The notes under the pieces: generated by a model
Database searches by the model: none
Told to the model about the DNA's origin: nothing
Seen by the model: only the letters and a program-made list of their open reading frames with translations
Part shown: one piece after another, positions 1 through 5,547 of the stretch
Layout: the number at the start of each line of letters is the position of its first letter
Numbering within the stretch: position 1 is the first letter of the stretch
Made by a program: the position numbers and the translations under genes
Assembly (NCBI GenBank): GCA_021772195.1
Contig: JAJFML010000035.1
Coordinates: 1-5,547, forward strand
DNA: 5,547 bases
Source: Chlamydiota bacterium
GTDB lineage: Bacteria; Chlamydiota; Chlamydiia; Chlamydiales; SM23-39
Direction: 5' to 3'

Positions 1-1203
1 GTACGCTATTGAAGCATTATCATTTACAGCTGTAAGCACCACTCCTGACAGCATCACAACTGTATTTCCAAGCCCTGCTATAAGTGGTACAACCCACCAA
101 CCCTGAAGACCACCATGCACAATTAAAGCCGCAAGGAAAAAACCCACGAGAAGAGGTTTTCGAATATTATTATTGAATTGATAAGGATGCGTCGCCTTTT
201 GAAAACCTAAAAAGAGAAAGTAGCTAGCAATGAAAATCGCGGGATAGTGAGAATTTGTGACAGTCCAAACAATAAAGAGAATATGCATAACGGTAATCCA
301 AAGAGGGATCGGCGGTTTGACTACTTGAGCCGCTTCCGTTTTTTTATGATCATTTTCCCTTTTCTTTAAGATTTCGCGAAAATCATTTCTAAAAAAAAGA
401 AAGTAGACCAATGTGGAGAGAAAGACACCGATAACTGCCTTAGTGCCAAAGTGTTGAAGCATATAATAAGAGCTCCATTCCCAACATCTTGCTATGATCA
501 AAACGGGAGGTGCAGCAAAATTAGTCAAGACCCCGCCAACTGAAATGTTGGTGAAAAGAAGTCCCAAAGTTCCATATGCCAGCTTTTTGGAGGGCTCATA
601 GTCATAAAATTGTCTCGATAAAAGCATGGCAGAAAGTGTCATCGCCCCCGCTTCTGTAATCAATGATCCTAAGAGAGGACCTATCGACAGAATTACAAGC
701 CACCAGGCTTGAACAGTGCCTCCCAAGAGATTCGCTACAAAACGAAGCATGCCCTCTGCTAACCTTACAATCGGCCTTGTAGATGTTAAAGCCATAACAA
801 CAATAACAAAAAGAGGTTCGGTAAAGTCTCTTGTATTGATGTATTCTAAGGCTGTTTTAAAATTATAAAAGGCGATGATCGTTACAAATAGAGGCAAAAT
901 CCAAACACCAAAGACAACCTCAACTTCGCCAAAAAAGTAGAGTATTTCGGCAAAAAAGGAGACCTTTTCATATTCCTTATAGGACTTTTTCATCTCCACT
1001 TTATTTTGATGTCTCTTTTCGACAGTAAGTGCCAAGCGATTGATTCGATTAACAGAGAAGGTGTGAATCACAGCTAACACAAAAATAATCAGTGTAATTA
1101 CATGAAAAGTAGAAAAGGAAAATTGTTCCAGAAGAAGAACCTCTGGAGGTTTTTGAATAAGAGAGTCAGACGTACACGCAGCATTAGCTAGAAGAGAAAG
1201 CAT
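1..1203 (-). CDS. Putative Na+/H+ antiporter, NhaD-like, 3' end cut by the window
   Basis: The frame stays open for 401 codons from an ATG at 1203-1201 to the window edge, so the C-terminus is missing. It encodes a polytopic inner-membrane protein, with clear hydrophobic segments near residues 34-49, 97-113, 131-140, 165-185, 210-238, 255-271, 301-316, 350-363 and 369-392. Motifs typical of the NhaD/ArsB-like ion-transporter group are visible: GPLLGSLITEAGAMT (175-189), TNISVGGVLTNFAAPP (218-233) and NDNASIAY (394-401), including acidic and Asn residues inside membrane segments. A charged loop (about 272-296) separates the two halves. From the family I infer Na+/H+ or similar cation exchange; the transported ion cannot be read from sequence. 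The start is supported by GAGG seven bases upstream. The gene is last in the visible operon, 48 bases after the lipoprotein gene, and its ribosome-binding site lies in one arm of an inverted repeat. Family assignment is fairly sure, exact function is not. Confidence 0.85.
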   Translation of the reverse strand, partial: MLSLLANAACTSDSLIQKPPEVLLLEQFSFSTFHVITLIIFVLAVIHTFSVNRINRLALTVEKRHQNKVEMKKSYKEYEKVSFFAEILYFFGEVEVVFGVWILPLFVTIIAFYNFKTALEYINTRDFTEPLFVIVVMALTSTRPIVRLAEGMLRFVANLLGGTVQAWWLVILSIGPLLGSLITEAGAMTLSAMLLSRQFYDYEPSKKLAYGTLGLLFTNISVGGVLTNFAAPPVLIIARCWEWSSYYMLQHFGTKAVIGVFLSTLVYFLFFRNDFREILKKRENDHKKTEAAQVVKPPIPLWITVMHILFIVWTVTNSHYPAIFIASYFLFLGFQKATHPYQFNNNIRKPLLVGFFLAALIVHGGLQGWWVVPLIAGLGNTVVMLSGVVLTAVNDNASIAY

Positions 1204-1258
1204 ATTTTAACCTCTATTCTTACCATACAAAATAATCTATTTTTTAAAAGGTTAAAAT
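1204..1258 (-). promoter_or_regulatory. 10-bp inverted repeat linking lipoprotein stop to antiporter RBS
   Basis: ATTTTAACCT at 1204-1213 is the exact reverse complement of AGGTTAAAAT at 1249-1258, with 35 bases between. In the minus-strand transcript the 5' arm contains the TAA stop of the lipoprotein gene (1254-1252). The 3' arm covers part of the GAGG Shine-Dalgarno and runs up to the base before the antiporter ATG. If it folds, the stem would mask the antiporter ribosome-binding site, and a ribosome terminating on the lipoprotein gene would open it. There is no U-tract after the stem, so it does not look like a terminator. The stem is AT-rich (two G-C pairs), so its stability is uncertain. 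Confidence 0.5.
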
Positions 1259-1656
1259 GGCTCTTGAAGATGATTCGAAATGGTAGACAACTTATCAAAG
1301 AGACTTTGACCATAAAGAGCAAGCTCCCCGCTCTGATCAATAATTTCTGTAAGAGCTTCCAGATCTTCAGCAAAAAATTCTTCTGGGCTCTCTTGAAATG
1401 ACTCTGGATTTTGCAAAATTTCGGGCAATAACTTTTCAAATTGATTGATTCTCTTTTCGATCTCTTTGAGCTGAGTAATAAAAAACTCTGTTTGAAGCAT
1501 TTCGACTTTTATTTGCGAGCTCTCAAGCTCACAGACAGCCCGATCCAGCTTCTTTTTCATTCCTCGCGACTTAGCTGTAAGCCTCGGCCTTAAATCATTC
1601 ATGGAAATATGTGTACAAGAGGATAGGAAAAGCGTGAGAAGTAGAAGAGCCTTCAT
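1252..1656 (-). CDS. Small predicted lipoprotein, function unknown
   Basis: I do not recognise this 134-residue protein. It begins with a short lipoprotein-type signal: Lys2, a hydrophobic stretch at residues 3-11, and a lipobox LSSC ending at Cys14. It would therefore be cut by signal peptidase II and lipid-anchored, with Thr15 at position +2. The rest is highly charged and probably helical. Residues about 30-80 look like a coiled coil (spaced Leu/Ile with Lys/Glu), followed by a Glu-rich segment (84-105) and another helix. The ATG overlaps the stop of the upstream protease gene as ATGA and has no Shine-Dalgarno sequence, so translation probably depends on coupling to the protease gene. An in-phase run of seven A residues at the junction also permits a frameshift fusion. 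The position suggests a role near the membrane alongside the protease or the downstream antiporter, but this is inference from context only. Confidence 0.75.
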   Translation of the reverse strand: MKALLLLTLFLSSCTHISMNDLRPRLTAKSRGMKKKLDRAVCELESSQIKVEMLQTEFFITQLKEIEKRINQFEKLLPEILQNPESFQESPEEFFAEDLEALTEIIDQSGELALYGQSLFDKLSTISNHLQEPF

Positions 1657-2789
1657 TTTTTTAGAAATTTTGTAAATTCCGGATCGTCCCTTACTTTATC
1701 AAAAAAGGTCTCTTGGACAATCTGGTTCCAATCGAGGGGCCCTAGATTTTGTGCTGTTTGAAGCCAACCGCCAGCATGCTTTGCATTACCCAGCGATGCA
1801 AATGCTCTCGCATTTAAAAGCGCAGTCTGTTGGTTAGAAGCTACTTGATAGCACTCTGTAGAAAGTTCTGCTACAAGTTCAAAATTCGTCTCATTAAAGG
1901 CGAGCTCGTGTAGCTGTCTGATCGCTTGATTTGAAAGCTTATCCTTCACTTTCAAAAAAAGCTCATAGGCCTCTTTTTTTCTACCTTCTTCAAAATAGAT
2001 CATCGCTAAATATTGAACGGCAACATTATAGATCATACCGCTACTAATCGAGGCCAAAATTGCTTCAAAATTCTCTTTTGCTTTTGTCTTGTTTCCTTCA
2101 ATTAGAGCTCTTTCGCCCTCGCCAAGACGCGTCCTATTTTCATCTTTGCGATCAATATCTGTCATATCTCTAGATTTTCTCCACATATCAAAGCTCTGAA
2201 AAGCGAAAAGAAAAAAGAGAGCTCCTAAGAGAAAGAGTTTGAGCATGAAAAAAGCAAGAGCTGCGCCCGTTGCAATCACAGTTCCAATAATAAGTGACAT
2301 CTTCAGCCCTTTTACGCCAAATGCCGCCTCTAATCCAATTCGAAGAAGCTGCCCTCCATCTAGAGGTATGATTGGAATTAAATTAACAAAGCTCCAGAAA
2401 AAATTCACAATCTGAAAAATTATGAGCAAATTGACAATAAAAGGGTTTTTAAAAACACCTAAGTAGAGAAAAAAAGTAGCAAGTAGAGCAAGACTAATAC
2501 CCGCTAAAGGGCCATTTAAGACGATAATAAACTGCTTTGAAAAGGTTAGCTTTGAGGGATCATAAGTTGTAAGGCCGCCCAATGCAACAAGGTCGATCCG
2601 CGGCTTTTTCCCAAAAAAAACTGCCGTAACTGCATGCCCATATTCATGAACAAGAACAGAGACAAAAATGATTCCAATCCATATGAACATCCCCATAAGA
2701 GATCCGCTATTGAGCCAACCAATGAGTCCAGCTAAAAGCCAGAAAAGTGGATGGATGGAGAGAGGAATTCTGCCAGGAAGTGTGATCAT
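1653..2789 (-). CDS. M50 (site-2-type) membrane metalloprotease with C-terminal TPR-like domain
   Basis: This 378-residue protein is an intramembrane zinc protease, a family that cuts transmembrane segments of regulators or membrane proteins. The zinc site is complete: HEYGH at residues 48-52 (His48, catalytic Glu49, His52), with the third ligand Asp144 in [11 protein letters not shown] (136-146). An NGPLAG motif (92-97) matches the conserved family loop. About six hydrophobic segments fall within residues 14-200. No PDZ or CBS domain is seen. Instead residues about 220-378 form a soluble helical region with TPR-like character (for example [21 protein letters not shown]) and a typical TPR ending (DDPEFTKFL). 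The start fits the family N-terminus, with AAAGG just upstream. The ATG overlaps the sucD stop as ATGA, and the stop overlaps the lipoprotein start the same way, so it sits inside a tightly coupled operon. Class assignment is firm; the substrate is unknown. Confidence 0.93.
   Translation of the reverse strand: MITLPGRIPLSIHPLFWLLAGLIGWLNSGSLMGMFIWIGIIFVSVLVHEYGHAVTAVFFGKKPRIDLVALGGLTTYDPSKLTFSKQFIIVLNGPLAGISLALLATFFLYLGVFKNPFIVNLLIIFQIVNFFWSFVNLIPIIPLDGGQLLRIGLEAAFGVKGLKMSLIIGTVIATGAALAFFMLKLFLLGALFFLFAFQSFDMWRKSRDMTDIDRKDENRTRLGEGERALIEGNKTKAKENFEAILASISSGMIYNVAVQYLAMIYFEEGRKKEAYELFLKVKDKLSNQAIRQLHELAFNETNFELVAELSTECYQVASNQQTALLNARAFASLGNAKHAGGWLQTAQNLGPLDWNQIVQETFFDKVRDDPEFTKFLKK
1656..1662 (-). 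other. In-phase A7 run at protease stop, possible -1 slippery site
   Basis: The last codons of the protease gene read CTA AAA AAA TGA, so the zero-frame phase is A_AAA_AAA followed directly by the stop. A -1 slip would make the next codon the ATG of the lipoprotein gene, joining the two frames without any intervening stop into a product of about 512 residues. No convincing downstream stem-loop was found (only a weak GAAG/CTTC pair). Ordinary ATGA stop-start coupling explains the overlap equally well. Confidence 0.3.
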
Positions 2790-3664
2790 TTTCCTTTCAA
2801 TGCCTCTTCTACTGCCTTGCCAATTTCGGCGGGGTTTTCTGTCACAACGACTCCAGCTGCTTTAAGTGCCTCAATTTTATCTTTTGCAGCGCCTTTGCCA
2901 CCAGATATAATTGCACCAGCGTGTCCCATTCTTTTTCCAGGAGGCGCTGTGACGCCTGCAATGAAGGCAGCAACTGGCTTAGTACACTTATTTTGAATCC
3001 AAGCGGCTGCAAGCTCCTCCGCTTCACCGCCAATTTCGCCAATTAGCAAAATTACTTCTGTCTCATCATCTTTCTCAAATAGCTCCAGCATATCTATGAA
3101 ATCGGTTCCATTTAAGGGATCACCGCCAATACCTACGCAAGTAGACTGCCCGAGACCTAAATTAGAAGTCTGCCATACAGCCTCATAAGTTAGCGTTCCC
3201 GATTTTGAGACAATGCCCACTTTTCCTTTCTTGTGAATATATCCAGGCATAATTCCAATTTTGCATTCATCCGGCGTAATAATTCCGGGACAGTTAGGGC
3301 CGATTAACCTCGATGTTTTTGACCTCTCCATCACTCGTTTCACATTCAGCATATCTTGAATAGGGATCCCTTCAGTAATACAGATAATCAGTTCAACGCC
3401 TGCATCTTCCGCCTCTAAAATTGCATCCGCTGCAAAGGGAGGTGGAACAAAGATCAAGCTTGCATCGATTTCGAGCTCTTTTTTTGCTTCATAAAGCGTA
3501 TCAAAGACAGGCAGACCGAGCACTTCCATGCCGCCTTTTCCAGGTGTTACGCCGCCTACTACTTTCGAGCCATATTGCATACACTGCTCTGCATGAAAAC
3601 GTCCCGATTTTCCAGAGAGACCTTGTACTACAATCTTAGTATCTTTATTGATCAATATTGCCAT
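2786..3664 (-). CDS. sucD: Succinyl-CoA synthetase (ADP-forming) alpha subunit
   Basis: This is the alpha subunit of the TCA-cycle ligase that interconverts succinyl-CoA and succinate with ATP (or GTP) formation, acting in the cytoplasm with SucC. The 292-residue length fits the family (about 290). The N-terminal Rossmann CoA-binding domain is visible as [15 protein letters not shown] (13-27) and GGVTPGKGG (37-45). [10 protein letters not shown] (122-131) is the conserved loop near the active site. GEIGGEAEE (209-217) carries the conserved Glu. [10 protein letters not shown] (243-252) holds the phosphorylated histidine, His248. All catalytic features are intact. The ATG directly follows the sucC stop (TAGATG), with AGGG about nine bases upstream inside sucC. 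The TGA overlaps the protease ATG by four bases. Co-translation with sucC ensures matched subunit amounts. Identification is secure. Confidence 0.98.
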   Translation of the reverse strand: MAILINKDTKIVVQGLSGKSGRFHAEQCMQYGSKVVGGVTPGKGGMEVLGLPVFDTLYEAKKELEIDASLIFVPPPFAADAILEAEDAGVELIICITEGIPIQDMLNVKRVMERSKTSRLIGPNCPGIITPDECKIGIMPGYIHKKGKVGIVSKSGTLTYEAVWQTSNLGLGQSTCVGIGGDPLNGTDFIDMLELFEKDDETEVILLIGEIGGEAEELAAAWIQNKCTKPVAAFIAGVTAPPGKRMGHAGAIISGGKGAAKDKIEALKAAGVVVTENPAEIGKAVEEALKGK

Positions 3665-4831
3665 CTATTTTTTCCCTGCCTCTTCCACCGCTTTTTTTGC
3701 GGCGTCGTTTAAATCGATCGCCGTTATGATATCTAGGTTTGAATCTTCTATCATCTTCCTTGCTTTTTCAACATTGGTGCCCTCCATTCGAATCACTAGA
3801 GGTACATGCATCTTGAGCTCTTTTACAGCATGTAAAACTCCTTCTGCCAAAGTCTCGCAGTTAAGAATCCCCCCAAAAATATTTACCAAAATGGCTTTGA
3901 CCTTGGGATCTGATAGAATAATACGAAAGCCTGCTGAAATTTGATCTTTGGAAGCGCCGCCACCAACATCTAAAAAGTTTGCGGGACTGCCGCCAAATAA
4001 CTTGATGATGTCCATCGTAGCCATTGCAAGGCCTGCACCATTAACCATGCAGCCAATGTTACCCTCCATCGCAATGTACGATAGATCAAACTCTTTTGCT
4101 TGCGCCTCGGAATGAGAAAGCTGAGTTGGGTCATAATAGGAGACGATTTCTGGGTGACGAAAAAGCGCATTATCATCGATAGAGAGTTTGGCATCGACAA
4201 GCCAAAGCCTACCTTCTTCTGTCTCGACTAGTGGATTGATCTCCAAAAGATCCCCATCCGTTTCAATAAACGATTTAGCTAAAGCCTCTGCAATTATCCT
4301 GCCTTCTTTCGCAGTCTCATTTTCCCAGCCCATAAATTTGACAAGTCGATTGAGTAAATAAGACCGAATCCGACCATCTCTTTCAAAAGGGATCTTTAAA
4401 ATCTTCTCAGGCGACTTCTCTGCAATCTCTTCAATCTCCATCCCGCCCTCAGGAGAGGCAATCAAAATTGGCTGAGAGGTCGTACGATCAATAACGGCAC
4501 CGATATAATACTCTTTTTGAATATCTACAGGTCTTGTAATGAGCACCTTCTGTGCGACGATTCCCTCAGGGCCTGTCTGATTATTAACCATCTTCATTCC
4601 GATGAGCTTTTCTGCAGCATCCAAGATCTCTTCTTTTGACTTCGCAAACTTAACGCCGCCAGCTTTGCCTCTTCCACCTGCATGCACCTGAATTTTGACA
4701 ACTGCTTCATCCAGATCCAACTGACTGATTATCTCTTTAACTTCTTCAATACTAGAAGCGATTCCAAAGTCTGGGATTGGAACTCCCCACTTCTTTAAAA
4801 TCTTCTTTGCTTGATATTCGTGTAGATTCAT
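3665..4831 (-). CDS. sucC: Succinyl-CoA synthetase (ADP-forming) beta subunit
   Basis: This beta subunit carries the nucleotide-binding ATP-grasp domain of succinyl-CoA synthetase and pairs with SucD. Starting at the ATG at 4831 it is 388 residues, the same length as the E. coli protein, and begins with the family signature MNLHEYQAK. Key residues fall at the E. coli positions: Lys46, HAGGRGKAGGVK (50-61), Glu197 and Asn199 in LEINPL, and Asp213 (Mg2+ ligands Asn199/Asp213). The C-terminal ligase domain shows NGAGLAMATMD (264-274), DVGGGAS (288-294) and NIFGGI (317-322). An in-frame GTG at 4867 would add 12 residues, but these are not family-like and that codon lies upstream of the expected transcription start. 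The weak AGAGA four bases before the ATG is the only candidate ribosome-binding site. It is the first gene of the operon. Identification is secure. Confidence 0.98.
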   Translation of the reverse strand: MNLHEYQAKKILKKWGVPIPDFGIASSIEEVKEIISQLDLDEAVVKIQVHAGGRGKAGGVKFAKSKEEILDAAEKLIGMKMVNNQTGPEGIVAQKVLITRPVDIQKEYYIGAVIDRTTSQPILIASPEGGMEIEEIAEKSPEKILKIPFERDGRIRSYLLNRLVKFMGWENETAKEGRIIAEALAKSFIETDGDLLEINPLVETEEGRLWLVDAKLSIDDNALFRHPEIVSYYDPTQLSHSEAQAKEFDLSYIAMEGNIGCMVNGAGLAMATMDIIKLFGGSPANFLDVGGGASKDQISAGFRIILSDPKVKAILVNIFGGILNCETLAEGVLHAVKELKMHVPLVIRMEGTNVEKARKMIEDSNLDIITAIDLNDAAKKAVEEAGKK

Positions 4832-4858
4832 AGTTTCTCTATCTGCTTCAAAATTTTC

Positions 4859-4887
4859 CTTATACACAATAATGAGAAAAATGTCCT
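4859..4887 (-). promoter_or_regulatory. Candidate sigma-70-type promoter for sucC operon
   Basis: Read on the minus strand, a -35 box AGGACA (4887-4882, four of six consensus bases) is followed after 17 bases by a -10 box TATAAG (4864-4859, five of six). Transcription would start near 4852, leaving a short leader of about 20 bases before the sucC ATG. This start point also argues against the upstream GTG start at 4867. It is a prediction from consensus matching in AT-rich DNA. Confidence 0.5.
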
Positions 4888-4890
4888 AAT

Positions 4891-4901
4891 TTTCTGAGAA
4901 A
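4891..4901. promoter_or_regulatory. Small dyad midway between divergent -35 boxes
   Basis: TTTCTGAGAAA is a perfect 5-bp inverted repeat around one central base (4896). That base is exactly the midpoint of the 17-bp gap between the sucC -35 box (ends 4887) and the kinase -35 box (begins 4905). Its placement would suit a shared operator, and TGTCC occurs on both sides (4882-4886 and 4906-4910). The dyad is short and could be chance; no regulator is known. Confidence 0.25.
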
Positions 4902-4904
4902 TCA

Positions 4905-4934
4905 TTGTCCCTTCATGGAAATTTCATCTATACT
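4905..4934 (+). promoter_or_regulatory. Candidate sigma-70-type promoter for the kinase gene
   Basis: A -35 box TTGTCC (4905-4910, four of six consensus bases) is separated by 18 bases from a -10 box TATACT (4929-4934, five of six). Transcription would begin near 4941, leaving a leader of about 17 bases that contains the AAGGA ribosome-binding site (4948-4952). The promoter is divergent from the sucC promoter. Confidence 0.5.
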
Positions 4935-4957
4935 ATTTGCTCAAAATAAGGATTTTT

Positions 4958-5547
4958 ATGGCAAGCGCACTATCTTTTCCCAGAATTCGTTGTGAAAGCA
5001 GAGAGGAGTTTGATCTTGAACTAGCAAGTTTTGGAACCTACCTCGCACCGGGAGGAAAAGGTGGATATGGTTCTGTACTTCTATCTGAAAAGGTTCATAA
5101 TTTAGCCATCAAGGTATTCTTTCAACAAGACCCCGAATCTAACAATTATTCAAAAATTGCTCATCATGAAGCAAATATACTTTTTAAGTTAAATCAAAAA
5201 GGCGTAAGTCACATCCCTAAATTTATCTTTTTTCTACATGGCCCTAAGAGATGTGCCATTGGCATGACAAGATCGAGCCCCGACATCTACCAAGCCCATA
5301 TAAAGACAAAGAACCTTCCTCAATTTGAGGAAATGAAAAAGCTTGTTTTTCGTTGGATCACATCATTGGATCAGATGCACGCTGCGGGATTTATGCATAC
5401 GGATGTTAAACCGGAAAACCTCTCGAATCTTGTTCTCGATTTCAATTTGGCTAGAAAAGCTCAAACTTATCGAGAAATACCTGTATGTGCAAGACACTAC
5501 AGACCTCCTGAAGTGATACTGAATCTCAATTTCAACGAAACTATTGA
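4958..5547 (+). CDS. Ser/Thr protein kinase, CMGC (CLK/SRPK-like), 3' end cut by the window
   Basis: The ATG has a strong AAGGA five bases upstream, and the frame is open for 196 codons to the window edge. The N-lobe shows a glycine-rich loop GGKGGYGSV (32-40), the ATP-binding Lys52 in LAIKVF, and the helix-C Glu71 in HHEANIL. The catalytic loop reads HTDVKPEN (147-154), with Asp149, Lys151 and Asn154 all present. The metal-binding motif is DFN (161-163) instead of DFG. The segment before subdomain VIII is CARHYRPPEVIL (177-188). HTD with RHYR[A/P]PEVIL is typical of eukaryotic CLK/LAMMER and, partly, SRPK kinases; bacterial Hanks kinases usually have HRD and DFG. Only seven positions separate Asn154 from Asp161, against about 13 in CDK2, so the strand pair between them is shortened. 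No signal peptide or membrane segment precedes the domain, which starts at about residue 25, so the visible part is soluble. Kinase fold is firm; activity and target are open. It could be a host-directed effector or a cytoplasmic regulator. Confidence 0.9.
   Translation, partial: MASALSFPRIRCESREEFDLELASFGTYLAPGGKGGYGSVLLSEKVHNLAIKVFFQQDPESNNYSKIAHHEANILFKLNQKGVSHIPKFIFFLHGPKRCAIGMTRSSPDIYQAHIKTKNLPQFEEMKKLVFRWITSLDQMHAAGFMHTDVKPENLSNLVLDFNLARKAQTYREIPVCARHYRPPEVILNLNFNETI

Noticed and set aside
1174..1203. Possible lipobox (LANAAC) at the antiporter N-terminus
   Set aside because: There is no positive charge before the hydrophobic stretch, that stretch is too short, and Asn at the -3 position does not fit a lipobox.
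1214..1251. Separate promoter for the antiporter inside the 48-base gap
   Set aside because: AT-rich hexamers are present, but no -35/-10 pair with proper spacing is convincing.
1204..1258. Inverted repeat read as a Rho-independent terminator
   Set aside because: The stem is AT-rich, the loop is 35 bases, and neither strand has a T-tract after the stem.
2668..3944. Plus-strand open frames antisense to the protease, sucD and sucC genes
   Set aside because: They are shadows of strongly conserved minus-strand genes. Their translations show no recognisable family features and no good ribosome-binding sites.
4832..4867. GTG start giving a 12-residue N-terminal extension of SucC
   Set aside because: The family starts at MNLHEYQ and the shorter form has the standard 388 residues. 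The GTG also lies upstream of the predicted transcription start.
4918..4925. GAAATTTC palindrome inside the kinase promoter spacer
   Set aside because: Eight-base AT-rich palindromes are expected by chance here, and the symmetry does not extend outward.
5396..5404. HTD in the kinase catalytic loop taken as evidence for a pseudokinase
   Set aside because: HTD is the normal motif in CLK/LAMMER and SRPK kinases, and the catalytic Asp is kept.

Overview
The window is gene-dense, AT-rich bacterial DNA (roughly 40% GC by eye). It holds five co-directional genes on the minus strand and the first part of one divergent gene on the plus strand. The likely source is a host-associated bacterium, most plausibly a Chlamydiota of the environmental, Parachlamydiales-like type. 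That is an inference from three things: a putative Na+/H+ antiporter of a type I associate with chlamydiae, an M50 protease with a TPR tail, and a eukaryote-like CMGC kinase. No rRNA or other taxonomic marker is present.

Layout in transcription order on the minus strand: sucC (4831-3665) and sucD (3664-2786) encode the beta and alpha subunits of succinyl-CoA synthetase. They are followed by a membrane-embedded M50 (site-2-type) zinc metalloprotease with a C-terminal TPR-like domain (2789-1653), a small predicted lipoprotein (1656-1252), and a multi-spanning NhaD-like antiporter (1203-1, cut by the window edge). The first four genes abut or overlap by 4 bases: TAG|ATG, then ATGA, then ATGA. 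The last gap is only 48 bases. They therefore look like one operon, read from a sigma-70-like promoter just upstream of sucC.

A 126-base divergent intergenic region (4832-4957) carries back-to-back promoter candidates for sucC (minus) and for a Ser/Thr protein kinase (plus, 4958 to the window end). A small dyad lies exactly midway between the two -35 boxes. The kinase has HTD and RHYRPPEVIL motifs that recall eukaryotic CLK/LAMMER and SRPK kinases rather than ordinary bacterial Hanks-type kinases. It also has DFN in place of DFG and a shortened catalytic loop.

How the genes work together: sucCD runs the substrate-level phosphorylation step of the TCA cycle. The three downstream genes are envelope functions (intramembrane proteolysis, a lipoprotein, ion exchange) with no obvious biochemical tie to it beyond shared transcription. 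Two junctions suggest translational control. One is an in-phase A7 run at the protease/lipoprotein overlap. The other is a 10-bp inverted repeat pairing the lipoprotein stop region with the antiporter ribosome-binding site. No stretch longer than 130 bases lacks a gene, and I see no tRNA, rRNA, IS element or CRISPR array.
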